NCBI GenBank assembly: GCA_965213885.1
Contig: OZ243919.1
Location: 2,232,001-2,296,000 of the forward strand
Length of the DNA: 64,000 bases
From: VYFG01 sp965213885
Lineage (GTDB): Bacteria; Pseudomonadota; Gammaproteobacteria; Arenicellales; Poriferihabitantaceae
Direction of reading: 5' to 3'
In this document: positions 43,671 through 51,317 of the stretch, one piece after another
Position numbering within the stretch: the first letter of the stretch is position 1
Layout of the letters: every line of letters starts with the position of its first letter
Notes under the pieces: model-generated
What the model was told of the DNA's origin: nothing
The model's database searches: none
What the model saw: only the letters and a program-made list of their open reading frames with translations
Position numbers and translations under genes: made by a program

Positions 43671-44960
43671 TCAGGGAGGCTGTGCCGTAGGTCTGCCGGT
43701 GGCGAGCAGGGTCATGAGGTCGTTCCAGGAGGGGAACACCTGGTATTCGGTGACGGTGCGCAGGTGTTCGAACAGGCGTCTGCGGGTGCCGAGGCGCTGC
43801 CGGGCCTGCCGCCAGAGGGTTTCGGCGAGTTCGCAGACGGTGTGCAGTGCAAAGGCGAGCAAGTTGAGGACGACGAGCACGGCGGCGAGGGTATCCTTGC
43901 CGTGGCCGAAGTTGTGTTCGAGGTGGTAGCCGTGCTGCTTGAGGACGTTGAAGGTTTCGTTCTCGATCTTCCATCGTGCGCGTGCGCAGTCGGCGAGTTC
44001 GGCGACGTTGTCGCGGTTGACGTCGAGGCTGGTGACGAAGGCGCCGCGATAGGTAACGGTGCCGTCGGGTCGGGCGCTGGTGATCTCCAGCCAGTTGACG
44101 CGCAGGGTGTCGTCGCCGTCGCGGATGGGCAGGTCGTTCATCCAGCGGTAGCGGTGGATGCGGCGCTTCGCGCCGGGGCCTGCGGTGCGCCGGCGTGTGG
44201 GCAGGCGGATGCCGTCTAGGTATTCGTAGAGGGTCTTGTGGCTGGCTGGCTTGGCGGTGAGCAGGAAGTCGCCGCCGGCGTCGAGCATGGCCTGGCAGAC
44301 GGGCTGGCAGGCGTAGAGGTCGTCGCCGAGGTAGACCGGGCGCAGGGCGGCGCAGCGGGGGCCGTGTCGTTGCAGCCAGCGCTTGACGGCCTGGCGTTCG
44401 CAGTCCTGCTTCGCGGCGCCGTCCTGGGGCCGCACGAACTCCGGGGGCAACGGCAGCGACTGCGCATGGCCTGGCGCGACGATGTGGGCGGCGAGCATCG
44501 GGTGGAAGTACTCGGTGCCGCCGTCGCTGCGCTTGCGGGTCGAGCAGTGGTCGCAGCGGATCTTGCGCGAGCGGAAGAACTCGGTGCCGTCCAGGGCGAT
44601 GAGCGTCCGGCCATCGAGGCGGCGCATGGGCGTGAGCGCGCCGTGCGCGTGCAGATCCTCCACGATGCCATGGAACTGCTCGTCGAAGTGTGCCGTCGGC
44701 ACGCCGTCGAGCAGCTGCCGGACATGGTTGTCGCAGGGGATGCGCGTCAGCCCGAACAGGGTGTGCGCGTTCGAGCGCGTGCGGCCCTCGGCCAGCGCGC
44801 GCTGGTGCGCCAGGAACGACGGCGACTGCAGGAGGAACACCGACAGTGCCGCCATGCCGATGTCGGCCATGGCGTAGCACCGGTTGTCGCCGCGGCGGGG
44901 ATCCGGCATGCGCGCGAAGCACGCCCGCAGCCCGTCGAGATGGTGCGCGAGGTACCTCAC
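43671..44960 (-). CDS. ISNCY-type DDE transposase
   Basis: The 429-residue transposase starts at GTG 44960 (VRYLAHHLDG). MPDPRRGDNRCYAMADIGMA and an SPSFLAHQRAL region are followed by NAHTLFGLTRIPCDNHVRQLLD. Catalytic Asp residues are expected in LIALDGTEFF and VYLGDDLYACQ, with the Glu in ARWKIENETFNVLK and then HLEHNFGHGKD. The CDHCSTRKRSDG motif with paired Cys is typical of this group, which I remember being annotated as ISNCY. An open frame continues upstream to 45440 but overlaps the methylase and has no transposase-like sequence. The start overlaps the methylase stop (GTGA), implying coupled translation. Confidence 0.9.
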   Translation of the reverse strand: MRYLAHHLDGLRACFARMPDPRRGDNRCYAMADIGMAALSVFLLQSPSFLAHQRALAEGRTRSNAHTLFGLTRIPCDNHVRQLLDGVPTAHFDEQFHGIVEDLHAHGALTPMRRLDGRTLIALDGTEFFRSRKIRCDHCSTRKRSDGGTEYFHPMLAAHIVAPGHAQSLPLPPEFVRPQDGAAKQDCERQAVKRWLQRHGPRCAALRPVYLGDDLYACQPVCQAMLDAGGDFLLTAKPASHKTLYEYLDGIRLPTRRRTAGPGAKRRIHRYRWMNDLPIRDGDDTLRVNWLEITSARPDGTVTYRGAFVTSLDVNRDNVAELADCARARWKIENETFNVLKQHGYHLEHNFGHGKDTLAAVLVVLNLLAFALHTVCELAETLWRQARQRLGTRRRLFEHLRTVTEYQVFPSWNDLMTLLATGRPTAQPP

Positions 44961-45625
44961 CGCTCCGCCTCCGCCGCCATGATCGCCGCCAGCACCGCGA
45001 GGCGCTCCGCCGGCGGCATCGCCGCGTAGCGCCGGCCCCAACTCGCCGCCTTGCGCTTGATCGTCTGGCGGTGCGTGAAGTTCCGCCCCGCGCACGACGC
45101 CCAGTGCACCCGGTCCGGCGCGAAGTTGAACCACACCTTCTCGGTCACCACCCCCGCCTGGTTCATCACCTGCAGCGACACGCTGCGCCAGTCGCCCAGC
45201 AGCTCGTCGTACAGCGCCGAGGGATACCCCGACACCATCACCGCGCACGGCAGCCCCTGGAGCAGTGCCAGCAGGTGCTCGTGGTCGGCGTCCTCGTAGT
45301 CGTACCGGTACCGGCGCGCCGACTTGCGCGCGCTCCTCAGGTACGGCGGGTCGCTGTACACCAGCTCCGAACCGTCGAACGCGAACGCCGACAGGTACGC
45401 GTGGCAGTCGCCGTGCACCCGTTCCACCGGATAACCACACTCGAACCGCGACAGCGCACGCTCGTCCAGGTCGATCCCGATGTTACGCAGCGCCGCCGGC
45501 TTGCGCTTCATCACCGCGCCGCCGCCCAGGTGCGTCTCGATGTACACCGCGTGCGGCGGCATCATCGCAATCAGCGCCTGGCACAGCCCTGACGTCGCCT
45601 TCGATCCGAACCACGGGTTGCCCAT
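44957..45625 (-). CDS. D12-class DNA adenine methyltransferase (transposon passenger)
   Basis: The 222-residue N6-adenine methyltransferase of the Dam/D12 group starts at ATG 45625 (MGNPWFGSKA). The N-terminal WFGSK and THLGGGAV (residues 31-38) correspond to the SAM-binding motif, GIDLDERAL to the acidic loop, and SDPPYLRSARKS (DPPY at 92-95) to the catalytic motif. It is shorter than Dam (278), with a small target-recognition region, like phage versions. A GTG at 45634 is an alternative start. There is no restriction enzyme gene beside it. Its stop overlaps the transposase start. Methylation of the element ends to control transposition is an inference. Confidence 0.9.
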   Translation of the reverse strand: MGNPWFGSKATSGLCQALIAMMPPHAVYIETHLGGGAVMKRKPAALRNIGIDLDERALSRFECGYPVERVHGDCHAYLSAFAFDGSELVYSDPPYLRSARKSARRYRYDYEDADHEHLLALLQGLPCAVMVSGYPSALYDELLGDWRSVSLQVMNQAGVVTEKVWFNFAPDRVHWASCAGRNFTHRQTIKRKAASWGRRYAAMPPAERLAVLAAIMAAEAER

Positions 45626-45703
45626 GGCCCGCACTATAGGCGCTGCGTCCTATGGTGTCAAGCCCTTCAAACCATCGATCCGCCGTCACACCGCCCGATG
45701 AGG

Positions 45704-45721
45704 CCAAAATGAGAACTGCTG
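45704..45721 (-). repeat. Right terminal inverted repeat (18 bp perfect)
   Basis: Complement of 43577-43594. It lies 79 bases before the methylase ATG, so the promoter of the element must sit in or next to this end. Confidence 0.95.
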
Positions 45722-45730
45722 GTATCCTCG
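45722..45730 (+). repeat. Right copy of 9-bp target-site duplication (GTATCCTCG)
   Basis: Identical to 43568-43576. Removing 43577-45730 would restore an uninterrupted intergenic sequence. Confidence 0.93.
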
Positions 45731-45768
45731 AGGTTCACGCCGGGGTGCCGGGAGTTCAGCATCTGCAT

Positions 45769-48228
45769 CTACCCCCGCATGCGCTCCGCCTTCGGGTCAT
45801 ACATTGGCCTCAGGCTCGCACTGGCCGGCACCTGGATACCGCCGACCTCGATGGTGAATTCGCCTGACGCGATGTAGTCCTGTGTCACCCCGTCCGGTTC
45901 ATAGACATAGCCGAGCCCCACGGAACCTCCCAGGGTATGCCCGTAGTTCCCGGAGGTCAGGTGGCCCACCATGTGGCCGTTCCTCAGAATGGGTTCGTGG
46001 TGATACAGCATCACCTCGGGATCCCGCAACAGGAACTGGACCATGCGCTTGCCTTTCCAGGAACCGGTTTCCCGCTGCCTGGCGATGGCATCGCGGCCAA
46101 TGAACGGTACCGGCTTATCCAGATCGCATACGAAACCAAGGCCGCATTCCAACGGCGTATCCTCATCACCGATATCATGCCCGAGGTGCACGAACTTCTT
46201 CTCGATCCGACAGGAATCCAGGGCGTGCATCCCGGCCAGCTTCAGGCCGTGGGACTCCCCGTGACCGATCAGCCAGTCGAACCCGTGCCGCGCCATGTCC
46301 ACCGGCAGGTAAATCTCCCAGCCCAGTTCGCCCACATAGGACACCCGCGCAGCCCGGCCCACCGCCGAACCAACCTCCACCTCGGCCACCCGGCCGAACG
46401 GAAAGTTCGCGGTGGAGAAATCATGCGCGATGGCATCGCTGAGGAGCGCGCGGCTTCCCGGACCCATGACGCCGAATACCGCCCAGGCATTGGTGACGTC
46501 GGTGACCACGCAGTGGGTACCGTCGGGAATGTGACGTTCCAGCCAGTTCATGTCCTTGCGGGCCACGGCGGCGCCGCTCACGACAAGAAACCGGTCTTCC
46601 GACAGGCGCGTCACGGTCAGGTCCGCCTCGATGCCGCCCCGGTCGTTCAGCCAGTGGGTGTAGACCATGCGGCCGGGGGGAAGGTCAACGTTGGCGCTGG
46701 AGATATGCTGCAGCACTTTGCAGCTGTCACGCCCCTGCACCAGGTACTTGGCAAAACTGCTCTGGTCGAACAGCACCACTCCTTCCCTGGCCGCACGGTG
46801 CTCCGCCGCCGAGTATTCAAACCAGTTCTGCTTGCCGAAACTGTATTCGTACTCGGGTTCGATGCCTTCCGGGGCGAACCAGTTGGGACGCTCCCAGCCC
46901 GCCGACTCGCCAAAGCAGGCGCGATGCGCCATGAGCCGTTCGTGCACCGGGGAATGGCGTACATTCCGGGCCGTCTCCATCTGGCGATAGGGATAGTGAT
47001 TGTCATACAGGAGTCCCAGTGTCTCTGTCACCCGGGACTGGATGTAGTGCTGTGTTCCCTGAAACCGGTGCATGCGGCGAATGTCGTTGCCCCAGAGGTC
47101 GAGCGGAGGACGACCCTCCACGATCCATTCGGCCAGCACCTTTCCCAACCCGCCGGCACTCTGGATGCCGATGGAGTTGAGACCGGCCGCAACAAAATAG
47201 TTGCGTACCTCAGGTGCCTCGCCCACGTGGAACTGATCGTCCGGAGTGAAGCTTTCCGGGCCACAGAAGAACTTGCGCCAGCCGACGTCCTGCAGCAACG
47301 GCACCCGTTCCATGGCATCCTCAAGCACCGGCATGAGCTGTTCCTCCATGTGCCCTTCTATTTCGTCGAAACTGAAGTCCACGGGGATTCCGTCCTGGCC
47401 CCAGGCCACGGCCTGTTTCTCGAATGCACCCACCAGCAGGCTACCGGCATCCGGCTTGTAGTAGGCGCACTTGTCATGGTCACGCATCACGGGCAGATCG
47501 TCCGGCAGGTCGCTGAGCTTTTCCGTGACCGCATAGTAGTGTTCGCATGCGTGCAGCGGGATGTTGACCCCGGATTTCCTGGCCAGGTGGCGTGCCCACA
47601 GCCCGGCGCAGTTCACCACGATGTCCGTCTCGATGTCGCCATGATCCGTGGCGACTCCCGCCACCCGTCCATCCCGGATCTTCACGTCGATCACGGTTAC
47701 CCCCTCCATGCATTGCGCACCGCGCCCCCTGGCGCCCTTGACGAAGGCCGCGGTCACATCCACGGGGCTGGCATACCCGTCGTGAGGCACCCAGGTGCCC
47801 CCGAGAAGGTCATCCGTTTTCAGCAGCGGATACAGGCCCGCCACTTCCCCGGGAGTCAGGATATCCACCCGGGTGACACCGAACGCATTGTTCATCGAGG
47901 CCACCCGCTTCAACTCCTCAAAACGCGCATCGCTATGCGCGATGGACAGGGAGCCCACCTGGCGGAATCCGGTGGACTGCCCGGTCTCCTCCTCAAGCTG
48001 CCGCAGGACGGACATGGAGTATTCCGCCAGCTTGGCATGGTTTTCATTGGCGCGCATGGTGCCAATGAGACCCGCAGCATGCCAGGTTGTACCGCAACTG
48101 AACTGGCTTCGTTCCAGCTGGACAACATCGCTCCAGCCGGTCCTGGAGAGGTGATAGGCAACGCTGGAGCCGGTGACGCCGCCGCCGATCACGACGGCAC
48201 TGGCCCGTCGGGGCAACTGTATGGGCAT
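45769..48228 (-). CDS. Dimethylglycine/sarcosine dehydrogenase-like FAD and GcvT protein
   Basis: The 819-residue protein has an N-terminal DAO-type FAD domain (AVVIGGGVTGSSVAYHLSRTG at residues 11-31) with the covalent-flavin His50 in GTTWHAAGL. A linker follows, and the C-terminal half is a GcvT-like folate domain (from about residue 430; YTHWLNDRGGIEADLTV, RVSYVGELGWEIYLP, FVHLGHDIGDEDTPLECGLGF). Such enzymes oxidise N-methyl amines and pass the carbon to tetrahydrofolate. It lies 161 bases downstream of phnW on the same strand, so they may share a transcript. The natural substrate is open: dimethylglycine, sarcosine or an N-methylated aminophosphonate. Confidence 0.9.
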   Translation of the reverse strand: MPIQLPRRASAVVIGGGVTGSSVAYHLSRTGWSDVVQLERSQFSCGTTWHAAGLIGTMRANENHAKLAEYSMSVLRQLEEETGQSTGFRQVGSLSIAHSDARFEELKRVASMNNAFGVTRVDILTPGEVAGLYPLLKTDDLLGGTWVPHDGYASPVDVTAAFVKGARGRGAQCMEGVTVIDVKIRDGRVAGVATDHGDIETDIVVNCAGLWARHLARKSGVNIPLHACEHYYAVTEKLSDLPDDLPVMRDHDKCAYYKPDAGSLLVGAFEKQAVAWGQDGIPVDFSFDEIEGHMEEQLMPVLEDAMERVPLLQDVGWRKFFCGPESFTPDDQFHVGEAPEVRNYFVAAGLNSIGIQSAGGLGKVLAEWIVEGRPPLDLWGNDIRRMHRFQGTQHYIQSRVTETLGLLYDNHYPYRQMETARNVRHSPVHERLMAHRACFGESAGWERPNWFAPEGIEPEYEYSFGKQNWFEYSAAEHRAAREGVVLFDQSSFAKYLVQGRDSCKVLQHISSANVDLPPGRMVYTHWLNDRGGIEADLTVTRLSEDRFLVVSGAAVARKDMNWLERHIPDGTHCVVTDVTNAWAVFGVMGPGSRALLSDAIAHDFSTANFPFGRVAEVEVGSAVGRAARVSYVGELGWEIYLPVDMARHGFDWLIGHGESHGLKLAGMHALDSCRIEKKFVHLGHDIGDEDTPLECGLGFVCDLDKPVPFIGRDAIARQRETGSWKGKRMVQFLLRDPEVMLYHHEPILRNGHMVGHLTSGNYGHTLGGSVGLGYVYEPDGVTQDYIASGEFTIEVGGIQVPASASLRPMYDPKAERMRG

Positions 48229-48389
48229 TGGTCTATCCTGGTGATGTATTGATCACGGGCATCTTTGCAGGGGCTGTCATTCTAGGCCAGGGCACAGGTG
48301 CGGAAAAGCGGAAATTGCGCGGCGCACGCACCTGGGTGCGACACCGCCCGGCAGGTCCACAGTAGCTGGCAACCCCCGTTCCCCGCAGG

Positions 48390-49541
48390 TCAGGCCACGG
48401 CCCCCTCGATCCCCAACCGGTCCAGGGCATGACGCACCGCCGCCAGCGCGCCGCGCATGTGATCCTGGTCAAGCCGGCCGATGCAGCCAATGCGGAAGCT
48501 GTCCGCCAGCGTGAGTTTACCCGGATAAATCACGTATCCCTGGTCCCGCATCAGTCCATAGAACCGTTCAAACACGAACTTCCGGTTCTCCGGCATGTGG
48601 AATGTCACGATATTCGGCGCCTGCAGCCCGTCCGGGAGCAATGTCCGGAAGCCGAGGGCCCTCATGCCTTCCACCAGCACTGCGCAGTTGGCCCGGTAGC
48701 GTGCGCCCCTGCCTTCGATTCCGCCTTCGTGGTCGAACTCGTCCAACGCCTGGTCGCAGGCCAGGATCGCATGGGTAGGCGGCGTGAATCGCCATTGCCG
48801 GTTGCCCTGCATGGCATGCCACTGGTCGTACAGGTCCAGGCTGAGAGATGGAGAGTTCCCCTTCGTATCGGCCAGCGCTTCTTTCCTGGCAATGCAGAAA
48901 CCCACGCCGGGAACCCCTTCCAGACACTTGTTGCTTGAGGCGCAAGCCGCATCGAAACGCATCTCCCGCGCATCCAGCGGGACGGCCCCGAAAGCGCTCA
49001 TGGCGTCCACCAGCAACCCCCGACCGCAGCGTTCCACGGCCCCGGCGATTTCCGTCAGCGGATTGAGAATACCGGACGTGGTTTCCGAATGAACCACCGC
49101 GACATGGGTGATGGCACGGTCCCGCTCAAGCGAGTCTTCCACCGCGGCAGGGTTCACCGGTTCATGCTCCGCGAACTCGATCGTGGTGTGGGACCGTCCG
49201 TGGTACCGGCAGATTTTCTCCATTCGTTTTCCATAGGCGCCGTTGATACAAATCAGCAGCTTTCCGTCCCGGGGAATGAAACTGCCCAGCATGGCTTCCA
49301 CTACAAAGGTACCGCTGCCCTGAAGTGGCACCGCCACATGGCTGTCCCGGCCGCCAGCGATCTTCACCAGCCTTTCCAGCATCTTCTGGTTCAGTTCGAT
49401 GAAATGGCGGTCCCTGGAGCCGTAGTCATGCAGCATGGCCCGCTTGACCGATGCTGAAGTGGTCAGGGGTCCCGGTGTCAGCAGCAGTGGATCGCCGGTT
49501 TCCGATACCGCCGCCATCGAGGTAGGGACAGGATGGTCCAT
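48390..49541 (-). CDS. phnW: 2-Aminoethylphosphonate:pyruvate aminotransferase
   Basis: PLP enzyme that converts 2-aminoethylphosphonate and pyruvate to phosphonoacetaldehyde and alanine. 383 residues with LLLTPGPLTTSASVKRAML at the start, VPLQGSGTFVVEAML, VVHSETTSGILNPL, the LLVDAMSAFGAVPLD Asp site and the PLP lysine in ASSNKCLEGVPGVGF at about residue 208. These are close to known PhnW sequences. The phosphonoacetaldehyde dehydrogenase and phosphonoacetate hydrolase genes lie divergently 506 bases away, giving the full PhnW-PhnY-PhnA route; no PhnX phosphonatase is seen. Confidence 0.95.
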   Translation of the reverse strand: MDHPVPTSMAAVSETGDPLLLTPGPLTTSASVKRAMLHDYGSRDRHFIELNQKMLERLVKIAGGRDSHVAVPLQGSGTFVVEAMLGSFIPRDGKLLICINGAYGKRMEKICRYHGRSHTTIEFAEHEPVNPAAVEDSLERDRAITHVAVVHSETTSGILNPLTEIAGAVERCGRGLLVDAMSAFGAVPLDAREMRFDAACASSNKCLEGVPGVGFCIARKEALADTKGNSPSLSLDLYDQWHAMQGNRQWRFTPPTHAILACDQALDEFDHEGGIEGRGARYRANCAVLVEGMRALGFRTLLPDGLQAPNIVTFHMPENRKFVFERFYGLMRDQGYVIYPGKLTLADSFRIGCIGRLDQDHMRGALAAVRHALDRLGIEGAVA

Positions 49542-49722
49542 AACAATATCCAGTGAGTTGCGATCAGTGGATTCTGCTGGAAATCACCGTGGAATTACAT
49601 CCCGGCGACCTGTTGAAACATCAGGATTTGACGTTCGTGCTTGTCCTGGCCTGCCGTTACAGCCATTGTCAACGATATTTCGATGGACTTGCGCTGTGGG
49701 GATTTTCAGGTCCGAGCGGTGG

Positions 49723-49785
49723 AGGATCAATCACCGGCCCCGGAAGATGCTGGGGTATCGCACGCCTGCGGAGGTCTTCGCCGGG
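49723..49785 (+). pseudogene. IS30-family transposase C-terminal fossil
   Basis: About 20 codons read RINHRPRKMLGYRTPAEVFA, the highly conserved end of IS30 transposases. Nothing of the rest of the protein or of the terminal repeats is visible on either side. Confidence 0.7.
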
Positions 49786-50009
49786 GCACGGGTCCCGCCC
49801 TGCGGCGGGGACATCGCCGGCCCGGGCATCTCGTGACCCACGGGAGGGGCCCCGCTCTGCCGGAAGGCGCCGGGCAGGCCCTTGCGTCGGCGGATGGCCT
49901 CTGTCCGTATCCCCCGGAGTCGGGATTGACGCCATTTCCGGCCAGAATGGGCGCCAGGGGCGCTGATTTTCGCGGCGAGGGATGCACTTCGAAGTGGAAG
50001 CGGGGACTG

Positions 50010-50015
50010 TATAAT
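50010..50015 (+). promoter_or_regulatory. Candidate -10 box of phnA-phnY
   Basis: A perfect TATAAT lies 33 bases before the phnA ATG and within the dyad GGGGACTGTATAATCCCC (outer GGGGA/TCCCC). No good -35 is present at 16-18 bases, so an activator may be needed. Confidence 0.45.
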
Positions 50016-50047
50016 CCCCGGCTTCCAAACACATTGACGCCACCTGA

Positions 50048-51304
50048 ATGACCACAACCACTGGGAATGTCATCGTGAACGGCCGTACCTACCGCTGGCC
50101 AGGGAGGCCCGTGGTGGTGATCTGCGTCGACGGTTCGGAACCTGCCTACATTGAAAAGGCCGTGGATGCCGGTGTGATGCCCTGGACGAAACAGGTACTC
50201 GAAACCCGGGGCACCGACCTGCGCTGCCGTTGTGTGGTACCCAGCTTCACCAACCCCAACAACCTTTCCATTGTCACCGGCGTGGAGCCCTCTGTGCACG
50301 GCATCTGCGGCAATTTCTACTACGACCGGGAAAACGACAGGGAGGTCATGATGAATGACCCGTCGCTGCTGCGCACGCCGACGGTATTCAAGGCTTTCCA
50401 GGACGCCGGCGCAAAGGTCGCGATCATCACCGCAAAGGACAAGCTGCGCCGGCTGCTCGGGAACGAGCTGGACATAGGCCCGGACGGGGCCATCTGCTTT
50501 TCATCCGAAAAGGCGGACCTGGCCACGCTGGAGGAACACGGCATTGATGGCGTGCCGGACCTGGTGGGCCTGCCGGTGCCCTCAGTGTACAGTGCGGAAC
50601 TCTCCGGGTTCATCTTCGCCGCCGGAGTCAAACTGATGGAAACCGTGCGGCCGGACATCATGTACCTTTCCACCACCGATTACATCCAGCACAAGCACCC
50701 GCCGGGCAGCGAGGTGGCCAATGCCTTCTATGCCATGATGGACGGGTACTGGAAGAAGCTGGACGCCCTCGATGCCGTAATCGGGATCACGGCGGACCAC
50801 GGCATGAACGCCAAGCACGACGGGGAAGGCAACCCCAACGTCATCTATCTGCAGGACCGGCTGGATCAGTGGATCGGCGCCGGCAGAAGCAGGGTGATCC
50901 TGCCCATCACCGATCCCTACGTCGTTCATCACGGCGCCCTCGGCTCCTATGCCACCGTATACCTCCCGGCTGATGTGGACCGTGGACAGGTCATTGAGTG
51001 GCTGCGGAGACTGGAGGGGATCGAAGTCGTGTACGGCAACGAGGACGGTTGCCGGGAGTTCGGTCTGGCCAGCGACCGCATGGGGGACATCATTGTGGTA
51101 TCCACCATCCACACGGTGATCGGGACGAGTGAGGACCGCCATGACCTTTCCGGCCTGGATGCTCCGCTCCGTTCCCACGGGGGGACCAGTGAACAGACCG
51201 TACCGCTGATATTCAACCATCCCGTGAGCGGAATCGGGAACCGCCCGGAACTGCGCAATTTCGATGTGTTCGATCTTGCGCTCAACCACATCACTCCCGG
51301 GTAG
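50048..51304 (+). CDS. phnA: Phosphonoacetate hydrolase
   Basis: Zinc enzyme of the alkaline phosphatase/NPP superfamily that splits phosphonoacetate into acetate and phosphate. 418 residues. The metal-binding Asp is in VVVICVDGSEPAYI at about residue 29, the Thr nucleophile region in PSFTNPNNLSIVTGV at about 64-68, then STTDYIQHKHPPGS (Asp/His), TADHGMNAKHD (Asp-His) and the C-terminal SHGGTSEQTVPLIF (His). The reading agrees with the Sinorhizobium enzyme. phnY starts 14 bases after its stop, so the two form an operon. Confidence 0.96.
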   Translation: MTTTTGNVIVNGRTYRWPGRPVVVICVDGSEPAYIEKAVDAGVMPWTKQVLETRGTDLRCRCVVPSFTNPNNLSIVTGVEPSVHGICGNFYYDRENDREVMMNDPSLLRTPTVFKAFQDAGAKVAIITAKDKLRRLLGNELDIGPDGAICFSSEKADLATLEEHGIDGVPDLVGLPVPSVYSAELSGFIFAAGVKLMETVRPDIMYLSTTDYIQHKHPPGSEVANAFYAMMDGYWKKLDALDAVIGITADHGMNAKHDGEGNPNVIYLQDRLDQWIGAGRSRVILPITDPYVVHHGALGSYATVYLPADVDRGQVIEWLRRLEGIEVVYGNEDGCREFGLASDRMGDIIVVSTIHTVIGTSEDRHDLSGLDAPLRSHGGTSEQTVPLIFNHPVSGIGNRPELRNFDVFDLALNHITPG

Positions 51305-51317
51305 CACAAGAAAATTC

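Larger units (their letters stand above)
43577..45721 (-). mobile_element. 2145-bp insertion element carrying a DNA methyltransferase and an ISNCY-type transposase
   Basis: A complete transposable element: perfect 18-bp terminal inverted repeats, perfect 9-bp flanking duplication, and two genes on the minus strand filling almost the whole length. The first gene is a D12-class adenine methyltransferase; the second, overlapping by four bases, is a DDE transposase. It landed in the gap between the ABC binding protein gene (start 182 bases away) and the dehydrogenase gene (stop 39 bases away), so it breaks no gene but may alter the transporter promoter. The intact ends and duplication point to a recent insertion. 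Confidence 0.92.
49542..50047. other. Divergent phn intergenic region
   Basis: This 506-base region lies between phnW and phnA. It holds an IS30 transposase fossil at 49723-49785 and a -10 element in front of phnA. The very GC-rich middle (49790-49930) shows nothing recognisable. No regulator gene is present here. Confidence 0.6.

Noticed and set aside
43480..44922. 480-codon Arg/Pro/His-rich frame over the ISNCY transposase on the same strand
   Set aside because: Low-complexity composition typical of an alternative frame in GC-rich DNA; the transposase frame has catalytic motifs.
44961..45440. N-terminal extension of the transposase frame into the methylase gene
   Set aside because: Gly/Arg-rich without homology; the real protein starts at GTG 44960 overlapping the methylase stop.
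45937..48252. 771-codon open frame opposite the FAD/GcvT dehydrogenase
   Set aside because: Antisense shadow; the minus-strand protein carries all family motifs.
49435..49836. Single gene of 133 codons across the phnW start
   Set aside because: Only its last part (IS30 end) is meaningful; the first part is antisense to phnW.
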